From Desulfobulbaceae bacterium (GTDB lineage: Bacteria; Desulfobacterota; Desulfobulbia; Desulfobulbales; Desulfocapsaceae): a stretch of DNA of 5,063 nt. Of the stretch, positions 1 through 5,063 are shown in pieces. The notes beneath the pieces are model-generated. The model saw only the letters and a list, made by a program, of their open reading frames with translations, was not told the DNA's origin and did no database searches. Each line of letters begins with the position of its first letter. The stretch's first letter is position 1. The position numbers were made by a program, and so were the translations under genes. Location of the stretch: assembly GCA_030632405.1 (NCBI GenBank), contig DAOVUU010000234.1:1-5063 (forward strand), in the 5' to 3' direction.

Positions 1-392
1 CCTGCCAGGAGGCGAAGATCGACAAGCACTTTGCGTCCTTTTATCTCGGTTACCCTGCCGCGGATCTCCAGCTCGATTCCAAGAGGTGTTGGTTTCAGGT
101 AATCAACTTTCAGAGAAGCGGTTACAAATCGTGCAATGGGTTCTCCGCTTTCCCTGGCTTTCGCCGCGGCAGCTGTTCCGGCACCGTGACAGTCTATCAG
201 GGAGGCAATCATGCCACCATAGAGAAACCCGGGCATACCTCCCGTGTAATGAGCAGCCGGCGTATGATGGCAAATACTCTCATCCCCGTCCCAGAAGCTT
301 TTAAGGTGGAGTCCTGATTTATTGTTCCGGCCGCAACCGTAGCAGTTTGAGTAATCCTCTGGATAAAGATCTTGAAAAGCTGGTTCGTTCAT
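1..392 (-). CDS. PaaI-family hotdog-fold thioesterase, partial (N-terminal 130 residues)
   Basis: The minus strand reads open from an ATG at 392-390 to the left edge, so only the C-terminus is missing. Seen: MNEPAFQDLY at the start, a CYGCG motif at residues 17-21 followed by a short Gly/Leu-rich segment (SGLHLK), then GFLYGGMIASLID (55-67), and a beta-strand run ending in KVDYLKPTPLG (95-105). This order (CxxC, YGG/HGG with a following Asp, then the V-D-Y-L-K-P strand) is the signature of PaaI/THEM4-like acyl-CoA thioesterases, cytoplasmic enzymes that hydrolyse acyl-CoA thioesters. D67 is the likely active-site acid on the hotdog helix. The His usually before the GG pair is Tyr58 here. About 130 of the usual 150-170 residues are visible. 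The start is preceded by a weak AGAGA-type ribosome site. The gene is divergent from fusA. Substrate cannot be told from sequence. Confidence 0.88.
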   Translation of the reverse strand, partial: MNEPAFQDLYPEDYSNCYGCGRNNKSGLHLKSFWDGDESICHHTPAAHYTGGMPGFLYGGMIASLIDCHGAGTAAAAKARESGEPIARFVTASLKVDYLKPTPLGIELEIRGRVTEIKGRKVLVDLRLLA

Positions 393-434
393 TTTTTGTC
401 TCTTGGTTTTGTTTTAATAATGATGGCGTCGTAA

Positions 435-463
435 ATTATATATCCAACTGAACAGGAAAAAAT
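435..463 (-). promoter_or_regulatory. Candidate promoter for the thioesterase gene
   Basis: On the minus strand a perfect TATAAT lies at 440-435, about 43 nt before the thioesterase ATG. A T-rich, poor -35 (TTTTTT or ATTTTT) sits 16-17 nt upstream. Only the -10 box is convincing. Confidence 0.3.
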
Positions 464-465
464 TT

Positions 466-495
466 CTGGCATTTGCATCGAACATGATATATACT
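466..495 (+). promoter_or_regulatory. Candidate sigma-70-like promoter for the fusA leader
   Basis: CTGGCA (466-471, 4 of 6 to TTGACA) and TATACT (490-495, 5 of 6 to TATAAT) are separated by 18 nt. Transcription would begin near 502 and run through the hairpin at 581-618 before reaching fusA. I see no better promoter between the hairpin and the fusA start. A sigma-54 reading of the TGGCAT...TTGCAT stretch does not fit the required GG-GC spacing. Confidence 0.35.
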
Positions 496-580
496 GTTGT
501 GTTGTTTGTGAAGTTTTCTATTTTGAGGGGCCTGTTAACAAAGCTCAGCTCCGCAGATAGAGTACAGAAAATGTGAATTG

Positions 581-618
581 AATAAGGAGTTACAGGATGC
601 TGTGGCTCCTTATTTTTT
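581..618 (+). terminator. Strong intrinsic-terminator-like hairpin upstream of fusA
   Basis: The arms 581-595 and 600-614 pair over 15 continuous bp (two G-U) around a GATG loop at 596-599, with T residues running 613-618 and a T/A-rich stretch after. No plus-strand gene lies upstream in the window, because the thioesterase is on the other strand. The hairpin therefore ends either a leader transcript or a small RNA rather than a coding gene. Confidence 0.75.
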
Positions 619-632
619 ATTTATTCCCATAA
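597..632 (+). other. Possible 11-codon leader ORF inside the hairpin
   Basis: ATG at 597-599, in the hairpin loop, opens MLWLLIFYLFP and stops at TAA 630-632. AAGGAG (584-589) lies 7 nt upstream, which is ideal Shine-Dalgarno spacing, and it sits in the left arm of the stem. The peptide is hydrophobic and not recognised. A purine-rich terminator arm can look like a ribosome site by chance, so this is weak support for a real leader peptide. Confidence 0.2.
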
Positions 633-650
633 TTTATTGAAGCGAGGCCG

Positions 651-669
651 GGTTGTCACCGGTTGGCAC
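651..669 (+). repeat. Tandem 10-bp near-repeat before fusA
   Basis: GGTTGTCAC (651-659) and GGTTGGCAC (661-669) repeat with a 10-bp period and one mismatch, between the terminator hairpin and the fusA ribosome site (AGAGGA, 676-681). The spacing of one helical turn would suit a paired protein site, but two copies can also arise by chance. Confidence 0.4.
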
Positions 670-689
670 AGTTGTAGAGGACAGCAGCC

Positions 690-2774
690 ATGAGCCAAGA
701 TTTATCAAGAGTAAGAAATATAGGTATCAGCGCCCATATTGATTCAGGAAAGACGACGTTAACCGAGCGTATTCTCTTTTATACCGACAAAATTCATGCC
801 ATCCACGAAGTCCGTGGAAAGGACGGAGTCGGGGCAAAGATGGATTCCATGGAACTTGAAAAAGAGCGCGGTATTACAATTCAATCCGCGGCGACGTACT
901 GCACCTGGAAGAATATTGATATCAACATTATCGATACTCCCGGCCATGTAGATTTTACGGTTGAGGTAGAACGGGCACTCAGGGTTCTGGACGGCGCAGT
1001 TCTGGTTCTCTGTTCGGTGGGTGGTGTCCAGTCCCAGTCAATTACAGTGAATCGTCAGATGACCCGGTACAATGTTCCACGGATTGCATTTATAAACAAA
1101 TGTGACCGCACAGGAGCCAATCCGGATAAGGTCTCCGAGCAACTCAGGGATAAACTAGAGCTGAATGCACATATGATGCAGATTCCAATCGGACTCGAGA
1201 GTGAATTGGAAGGCGCTATTGACCTTGTTACCATGAAGGCGGTCTATTATGATGGTGATAATGGTGAGATTATACGTGAGGACGTTATTCCTGCTGATAT
1301 GATAGAAGAAGCGGAGGATAAACGTGAAGCATTGCTCGAAGAAATCTCCATGTTTTCAGAAGAGTTGATGGAGGCTGTACTTGAAGGCGGTGATGTTGAT
1401 GTTCAACTGATTTACGACGCAGTACGTCAGGGGACTCTTTCACTTGAATTCACTCCCGTTTTTATCGGTTCAGCGTATAAGAATAATGGTGTCCAGGCAC
1501 TTTTGGATGCGGTGGAACAGTATCTCCCCTGTCCAACGGATGTGGAGAACCTCGCCCTTGATCTGAAAGAGGATGAAAAAGAGTTTCCGGTATCCAATGA
1601 TCCGAAAGATCCGCTGATCATGCTCGCCTTTAAACTTGAAGACGGACGCTACGGGCAGTTGACTTATGTCCGTACTTATCAGGGTGAGGTGAGAAAGGGG
1701 GAGACCGTATATAACAACCGAACCGGTAAAAAAGTGAAGATCGGGCGTCTCTGTCGCATGCATTCTGATGAGATGCAGGAGATTGACTCATGTGGATCGG
1801 GTGATATCGTAGCCCTTTTTGGTATAGATTGTGCCTCGGGCGACACCTTTACAGCCGGGAGTATTTCCTGTTCCATGACCTCTATGCATATCCCTGAACC
1901 TGTAATTTCTCTTGCAGTAATTCCAGTTGATAACAAGGCCCAGATAAATATGTCCAAGGCCTTGAACCGATTCACCAAAGAAGATCCCACATTTAGAACA
2001 TATGTGGATCATGAGACCGGAGAGACAATTGTTTCCGGTATGGGTGAGCTGCACCTTGAGGTGTATGTTGAACGTATGAAACGTGAGTATGACGCCCTCG
2101 TTGAGGTGGGTGCACCCCAGGTGGCATATCGTGAGACTATTTCCCAGCGGGCAGAATTTAATTATATCCATAAGAAGCAGACCGGTGGCTCCGGACAGTT
2201 TGGGCGTGTTGCGGGATATATGGAGCCGCTCGAAGAGGGTGACTACGAATTTGTCGATAAGATTGTCGGCGGTGTTATTCCCAGGGAATTCATCGGATCC
2301 TGTGATAAGGGTTTCAAAAAGAGCCTTGATAAGGGCTCTCTCTGTGGAGCGGCCATTACCGGTATACGGTGTGTCATCAATGATGGTTCATACCATAATG
2401 TCGATTCTTCTGATGTAGCTTTCCAGCTTGCTTCTGTTGGTGCATTTAAAGAAGGATATCTTAAAGCTAAACCTGTAATCATGGAACCCATCATGAAAGT
2501 GGCAGTGGAAGGCCCTTCTGAGTTTCAGGGTGCAGTAATGGGTAGTATTAATCAGCGTCGAGGTATGATTATCGGTACCTCTGAGGAAGGGTTATACACC
2601 GTAATTGAGGCTGAAGTGCCGCTGTCTGAGATGTTTGGTTACTCCACCACCCTTCGCTCTTTGACCCAGGGTAAGGCTGAATTCACCATGGAGTTTGCGA
2701 CTTTTAAACCCGTGCCTAAAAGTGTCGGTGAAGATCTGGTCAAAGCATATCAGGACGAGAGGAAGAATTCTTGA
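690..2774 (+). CDS. fusA: Elongation factor G, spdEFG1 / mitochondrial EF-G1-like
   Basis: This is a complete 694-residue translational GTPase that moves tRNA-mRNA through the ribosome. The length is normal for EF-G. Seen in the G domain: P-loop AHIDSGKT (15-22), switch I RGITIQSA (60-67), DTPGH (82-86), NKCD (136-139, usually NKMD) and GSA (260-262). Domain II runs from about 305 with [10 protein letters not shown] (378-387). GMGELHLE (450-457) marks domain III. Domain IV has GGSGQFG (499-505) and the tip GSYHNVDSS with His569, matching the translocation-critical tip His of E. coli EF-G. Domain V ends the protein. [14 protein letters not shown] and the [10 protein letters not shown] block resemble mitochondrial EF-G1 more than classical bacterial EF-G, which points to the spdEFG1 subfamily. 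The start has AGAGGA 8 nt upstream. No str-operon partners are adjacent. A downstream ATPase gene 111 nt away may be cotranscribed. A classical fusA may exist elsewhere in the genome. Confidence 0.96.
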   Translation: MSQDLSRVRNIGISAHIDSGKTTLTERILFYTDKIHAIHEVRGKDGVGAKMDSMELEKERGITIQSAATYCTWKNIDINIIDTPGHVDFTVEVERALRVLDGAVLVLCSVGGVQSQSITVNRQMTRYNVPRIAFINKCDRTGANPDKVSEQLRDKLELNAHMMQIPIGLESELEGAIDLVTMKAVYYDGDNGEIIREDVIPADMIEEAEDKREALLEEISMFSEELMEAVLEGGDVDVQLIYDAVRQGTLSLEFTPVFIGSAYKNNGVQALLDAVEQYLPCPTDVENLALDLKEDEKEFPVSNDPKDPLIMLAFKLEDGRYGQLTYVRTYQGEVRKGETVYNNRTGKKVKIGRLCRMHSDEMQEIDSCGSGDIVALFGIDCASGDTFTAGSISCSMTSMHIPEPVISLAVIPVDNKAQINMSKALNRFTKEDPTFRTYVDHETGETIVSGMGELHLEVYVERMKREYDALVEVGAPQVAYRETISQRAEFNYIHKKQTGGSGQFGRVAGYMEPLEEGDYEFVDKIVGGVIPREFIGSCDKGFKKSLDKGSLCGAAITGIRCVINDGSYHNVDSSDVAFQLASVGAFKEGYLKAKPVIMEPIMKVAVEGPSEFQGAVMGSINQRRGMIIGTSEEGLYTVIEAEVPLSEMFGYSTTLRSLTQGKAEFTMEFATFKPVPKSVGEDLVKAYQDERKNS

Positions 2775-2779
2775 TATTA

Positions 2780-2805
2780 TTGACGCTAACTACTACAACT
2801 ATAAT
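2780..2805 (+). promoter_or_regulatory. Possible promoter for the ATPase gene (short spacer)
   Basis: TTGACG (2780-2785, 5 of 6) and a perfect TATAAT (2800-2805) lie just after the fusA stop, but only 14 nt apart, shorter than the usual 16-18. Both boxes are good and the spacing is poor. With no terminator after fusA, readthrough from fusA is equally possible. Confidence 0.3.
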
Positions 2806-2885
2806 GCTTGATGTTCCAGAGAGGGTCGGGCTGTTGGCTGCATAAGAAAGCAACCAAATAAGGAATATAATAAAGGTGAACTGCC

Positions 2886-3581
2886 ATGGTAAACAACGAT
2901 TTGATAGTTAATAATCCCCTTAGGGCTCTCGGCCTTGAGGAGAAAGCGGAAAAAGGAGTTCAGAGCATGGGGCTGGTTATGGCCAGAGCCGGACTTGGCA
3001 AGACCGCTATTCTGGTTCAATTTGCTCTAGACTGCATTCTGCAGGGCAATAGTGTGCTCCACGTCTCTATCGGGGAAAGCGTTGAAAAAACACGAGCATG
3101 GTACGATGATATTCTCTCCTTATTGACCGAGGGTGAGAAAATCGAAATGATCCCTGGAATCATGAAAAATCGCATGATCATGACATTCAAAGAGGCTACT
3201 TTTTCTAAAGCTGTCCTGGAAGAACGTTTCGATGATCTGGTTCAGCAGGATATCTTCCGGCCTGAATGTTTGATTGTTGATGGTTACGATTTTAGCAGCA
3301 ATGACAAAGATTCCCTGGAAGATCTACGCAAATTTATGGATGATCGAGGTTTGAAGATGATCTGGTTTTCAGCCGTCTGTCATCGTGGTGATGATCGTGT
3401 GAGCGAGGATGGTGTTCCTGCACCCTGTCATGATGTTGCATCACTTTTTGAAACTGTCCTGCTGATCAAGCCGGCAGGCGATGAAATGCAGTTGGCTATA
3501 TTGAAGTGTGATTCAAGCGCGGTTGACCCGAATGCTACCTTGACCCTGGATCCTTCGACCATGCTTGTGAAGAAAAGCTGA
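2886..3581 (+). CDS. RecA/KaiC/DnaB-like single-domain P-loop ATPase, unknown function
   Basis: This is a complete 231-residue protein with no signal peptide or membrane segment, so it is probably cytoplasmic. Walker A is ARAGLGKT (33-40) and Walker B is CLIVD (128-132). After the second strand, LHVSIGES (58-65) places Glu64 where KaiC and DnaB carry the catalytic Glu. The strand MIWFSAVCHR (about 158-167) and the late ETVLLIK...MQLAILKCD segment match the later core strands of the RecA fold, the last ending in a Lys position as in KaiC/DnaB. The length is about one KaiC domain, with no zinc finger, Lon-like or primase-binding extension, so it is neither RadA nor DnaB. A ribosome site AGGTG (2874-2878) lies 7 nt before the ATG. 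It sits between fusA and a terminator. Role unknown: the fold is fairly sure, but the partner and substrate are not visible. Confidence 0.85.
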   Translation: MVNNDLIVNNPLRALGLEEKAEKGVQSMGLVMARAGLGKTAILVQFALDCILQGNSVLHVSIGESVEKTRAWYDDILSLLTEGEKIEMIPGIMKNRMIMTFKEATFSKAVLEERFDDLVQQDIFRPECLIVDGYDFSSNDKDSLEDLRKFMDDRGLKMIWFSAVCHRGDDRVSEDGVPAPCHDVASLFETVLLIKPAGDEMQLAILKCDSSAVDPNATLTLDPSTMLVKKS

Positions 3582-3622
3582 ATAGGGTATTCCCCACGTC
3601 CTGAGGCGTGAGAGTAAATTTA

Positions 3623-3660
3623 AAAAGGCGGAATGCTCCCGGGCATCCCGCCTTTTCTGT
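3623..3660 (+). terminator. Intrinsic terminator after the ATPase gene
   Basis: AAAAGGCGG (3623-3631) pairs with CCGCCTTTT (3648-3656). ATGC/GCAT pairs inside after an A-C mismatch, and the hairpin is followed by TTTTCTGTTT. It lies 41 nt past the ATPase stop and closes the fusA-ATPase unit. The A-run on the left may allow some function on the opposite strand too. Confidence 0.88.
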
Positions 3661-3686
3661 TTCGTATGAAGCTAAGCCATTTTGTC

Positions 3687-3714
3687 CGTCATTCCCGCCT
3701 ACGCGGGAATGACG
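3687..3714. repeat. REP-like palindrome (12-bp perfect arms)
   Basis: CGTCATTCCCGC (3687-3698) and GCGGGAATGACG (3703-3714) form a perfect inverted repeat around CTAC. The ATTCCCGC...GCGGGAAT core is of a type known as dispersed intergenic palindromes in many proteobacterial genomes. It has no T-tract, so it is not a classical terminator. One copy is visible here, so dispersal is inferred from the resemblance. Confidence 0.65.
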
Positions 3715-3747
3715 ATTGTTGGTAAGACGTAGTTTTTACGGTAAAAT

Positions 3748-3757
3748 TGTATATAAT
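3748..3757 (+). promoter_or_regulatory. Candidate -10 region upstream of hisA
   Basis: TATAAT at 3752-3757 is perfect, within an A/T-rich stretch. No good -35 box lies at 16-18 nt, and an upstream TG (3748-3749) is one base off an extended -10. Since a terminator lies before it, hisA needs its own promoter, and this is the best candidate. Confidence 0.35.
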
Positions 3758-3794
3758 TGGCTGAGTTTTATGGATAATCAGGTCTATTTGCATG

Positions 3795-3801
3795 AAGGAG
3801 G
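3795..3801 (+). promoter_or_regulatory. Ribosome binding site that fixes the hisA start
   Basis: AAGGAGG lies 5 nt before the ATG at 3807. It sits inside the five-codon extension that would result from using the upstream in-frame ATG at 3792, which has no ribosome site of its own. This favours 3807. Confidence 0.8.
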
Positions 3802-3806
3802 AAGAA

Positions 3807-4583
3807 ATGAAGTTCAGACCATGTATTGATCTGCATGATGGTCAGGTTAAACAGATAGTGGGCTCAACCTTAAACGATGATTGTCCAGCTGATGTCAAAA
3901 CCAATTTTTCCACCGATAAGCCACCGGCCTGGTACGTAGACCTCTATCGCTCTGATAATCTGGTTGGAGGTCATGTGATTAAACTGGGGCCGGGCAATGA
4001 TGCTGCCGCGGAAGAGGCACTTGCTGCATGGCCGGGGGGGATGCAGATTGGCGGTGGTGTCACCGCTGACAACGCCTGCAAATGGCTTGACAGGGGAGCC
4101 TCCCATGTCATTGTCACCTCATATGTGTTTACAGATGGGCGGATAGACGAGGCGAGATTGGAAAAACTTGTTGAGGCAGTTGGCCGGAAAAGGCTGGTCC
4201 TTGATCTAAGCTGCAGGAAGAAGGGTGACGAATATTATATCGTCACCGATAGATGGCAGAAATTCACCGATGTCCCGATCAGCCCTGAACTCCTTGGCAG
4301 GCTGTCAGAATCGTGCGATGAATTTCTAATCCATGCGGCTGATGTCGAGGGGAAGTGTGAGGGCGTTGAGGTTGAATTGGTGAAAAAACTTGCGGACTGG
4401 TGTCCGGTTCCTGCAACCTATGCGGGGGGTATCAGGGATATCGGTGATATGCAGCTGATCAAAGATATCGGTAAAGGCAGACTTGATCTGACCATCGGCA
4501 GTGGACTTGATATTTTTGGTGGTTCCACCATCTCCTATAAGGATGCGGTCTGCTTTTGTCGGAAAGAGGTTCTTTCTCAGTAA
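3807..4583 (+). CDS. hisA: HisA, eukaryote (yeast His6)-type ProFAR isomerase
   Basis: This is a complete 258-residue (beta/alpha)8-barrel enzyme that isomerises ProFAR to PRFAR, the fourth step of histidine synthesis, in the cytoplasm. Seen: CIDLHDGQVKQIVG (from residue 6) with Asp8 in the place of the HisA catalytic Asp. Also present are HVIKLGPGND, GGGV (82-85) and YAGGI (205-209) as phosphate-binding loops, VLDLSCRK with Asp133 as the likely second catalytic Asp, EFLIHAADVEG ending near 182, and GSGLDIFGG (231-239). The LSCRK, HAADVEG and LDIFGG blocks and the K-L-G-P segment are those of fungal/plant His6, not the usual bacterial HisA (which has motifs like TDISRDG). The start is chosen at 3807 from the AAGGAGG site and family alignment; ATG 3792 is the alternative. 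No other his gene is adjacent, so HisA is solitary here, behind its own terminator-insulated promoter. Confidence 0.94.
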   Translation: MKFRPCIDLHDGQVKQIVGSTLNDDCPADVKTNFSTDKPPAWYVDLYRSDNLVGGHVIKLGPGNDAAAEEALAAWPGGMQIGGGVTADNACKWLDRGASHVIVTSYVFTDGRIDEARLEKLVEAVGRKRLVLDLSCRKKGDEYYIVTDRWQKFTDVPISPELLGRLSESCDEFLIHAADVEGKCEGVEVELVKKLADWCPVPATYAGGIRDIGDMQLIKDIGKGRLDLTIGSGLDIFGGSTISYKDAVCFCRKEVLSQ

Positions 4584-4588
4584 GATTC

Positions 4589-4617
4589 TTGACCTGATGT
4601 AGTTCTTTGGCTACAAT
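4589..4617 (+). promoter_or_regulatory. Sigma-70-like promoter for the HDOD gene
   Basis: TTGACC (4589-4594, 5 of 6) and TACAAT (4612-4617, 5 of 6) are separated by exactly 17 nt, starting 6 nt after the hisA stop. Transcription would begin near 4624, about 56 nt before the chosen start. This is the best promoter match in the window. No hisA terminator is visible in the gap, so readthrough is also possible. Confidence 0.6.
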
Positions 4618-4679
4618 GGCAAATAGAATAAATGTTCAAATCTTCGATTGCACAACAATCCGATTATCCAGGGAAAAAT

Positions 4680-5063
4680 ATGGAATTAGATAAGGCGGAA
4701 CAGAGAAAAAATATTGAGAAATTCATTCGGCGGATGCCCAGCCTTTCCACGACTCTAGGTAAGGTCATGGAAATATGCAGCAGGACGGATGCTTCACCCA
4801 ATGAACTCAATAAAGTTATATCACTTGATCCGGTTCTAACCGGTCAGGTTTTGAAACTGATCAACTCAGCCTATTATTCTCTTGTTAATAAGGTAACCTC
4901 GCTGACCCGGGCCATCACTATGCTCGGTATGAATACTGTGAAAAATATCGCCCTGAGTACTGCCATTATCAGGACTATTTCGGGTGCTAAAAAATCCAGA
5001 GCGTTACCTACCGCAAAATTCTGGGCCCATTCTATTGGTACCGGGGTAAGCGCCAAATTACTA
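4680..5063 (+). CDS. HDOD-domain signalling protein, partial (N-terminal 128 residues)
   Basis: The frame is open from ATG 4680 to the right edge. Seen: a short charged N-terminus, then RRMPSLS (17-23), a helical segment, ISLDPVLTGQVLKLINSA (47-64) and SLTRAITMLG (74-83), followed by NTVKNIALSTAI and KFWAHSIGTG. This is the HDOD fold, a degenerate relative of HD phosphohydrolases, common in Deltaproteobacteria/Desulfobacterota chemotaxis and signalling proteins. Family members often carry a GGDEF, EAL, receiver or other domain, but here the C-terminus is cut, so any partner domain cannot be seen. AGGGA (4670-4674) lies 5 nt before the start. An in-frame ATG at 4632 would add 16 residues but has no ribosome site and lies almost at the predicted transcription start, so it was not chosen. 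Confidence 0.87.
   Translation, partial: MELDKAEQRKNIEKFIRRMPSLSTTLGKVMEICSRTDASPNELNKVISLDPVLTGQVLKLINSAYYSLVNKVTSLTRAITMLGMNTVKNIALSTAIIRTISGAKKSRALPTAKFWAHSIGTGVSAKLL

Larger units (their letters stand above)
502..689 (+). promoter_or_regulatory. fusA 5' leader region, possible attenuator or small-RNA locus
   Basis: This stretch between the candidate start site and the EF-G ATG has no substantial ORF. It holds a strong terminator hairpin (581-618), a palindrome TGTTAACA (533-540), and an AGCTCC segment (547-552). That segment could pair either with GGGGC upstream (527-531) or with GGAGTT in the left arm of the hairpin (586-591). The arrangement resembles a terminator-controlled leader, or a roughly 115-nt independent small RNA. 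No known riboswitch class was recognised by eye. The competing pairings are short (5-6 bp) against a 15-bp terminator stem, so switching is only a hypothesis. Confidence 0.35.

Noticed and set aside
86..304. 72-codon plus-strand ORF
   Set aside because: It is antisense to the thioesterase coding frame, which has clear family motifs. It has no ribosome site or recognisable product.
467..478. TGGCAT/TTGCAT resembling a sigma-54 promoter
   Set aside because: The GG and GC elements are only 7 bp apart, start to start, instead of the required 12, so it cannot be a -24/-12 promoter.
484..576. 30-codon ORF beginning at ATG 484 in the fusA leader
   Set aside because: It overlaps the candidate -10 box, has no ribosome site, and its peptide has no recognisable character.
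1788..2171. 127-codon minus-strand ORF inside the EF-G gene
   Set aside because: It is a shadow of the EF-G coding frame, as are the other overlapping ORFs inside fusA and hisA. No ribosome site or family motif was seen.
2834..2857. Imperfect 8-bp hairpin (TTGGCTGC / GCAACCAA) before the ATPase gene
   Set aside because: It has one mismatch, an 8-nt loop and no T-tract, so it is not a terminator and is too weak to call regulatory without comparison.
3595..3610. Small CACG...CGTG hairpin after the ATPase stop
   Set aside because: The 4-bp stem with a bulge is within chance expectation. The real terminator follows at 3623.
4034..4040. G7 homopolymer within hisA as a phase-variation tract
   Set aside because: Seven bases is short for a switching tract, and the gene is a housekeeping enzyme with an intact frame.
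4646..4660. GATTG/CAATC hairpin before the HDOD gene
   Set aside because: It has only a 5-bp stem with no T-tract, so it is neither a terminator nor a clear regulatory element.

Overview
The window reads as an ordinary chromosomal stretch of a Gram-negative bacterium of moderate GC. The best guess is a Desulfobacterota (Desulfobulbales-like) genome. This is an inference from three things: an elongation factor G of the spirochaete/planctomycete/delta type (spdEFG1, the relative of mitochondrial EF-G1), a eukaryote-type HisA, and an HDOD signalling protein. No 16S rRNA or other decisive marker is present.

Layout. Positions 1-392 (minus) hold the N-terminal 130 residues of a PaaI-type hotdog thioesterase that runs off the left edge. 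Positions 393-689 are a divergent intergenic region with candidate promoters in both directions and a very strong 15-bp hairpin plus T-tract lying 71 nt before the next gene. Positions 690-2774 (plus) encode a complete EF-G. After 111 nt, 2886-3581 (plus) encodes a single-domain RecA/KaiC/DnaB-like P-loop ATPase of unknown role, closed by a clear intrinsic terminator at 3623-3660. A 12-bp REP-like palindrome follows at 3687-3714. Positions 3807-4583 (plus) encode a solitary eukaryote/yeast His6-type HisA. A good sigma-70-like promoter at 4589-4617 then precedes an HDOD-domain protein (4680 onward) that is cut by the right edge.

How the genes relate. EF-G drives ribosomal translocation. It is not in a str operon here (no rpsL, rpsG or tuf nearby), as expected for an extra or spd-type copy. 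The P-loop ATPase may be cotranscribed with it, because no terminator separates the two. HisA performs the fourth step of histidine synthesis but has no other his gene next to it. The HDOD protein is probably a separate regulatory unit. I see no mobile element, CRISPR array, tRNA or rRNA. No clearly new multi-gene system is visible. The points most worth following are the terminator/leader before the EF-G gene, the eukaryote-like HisA, and the uncharacterised ATPase.
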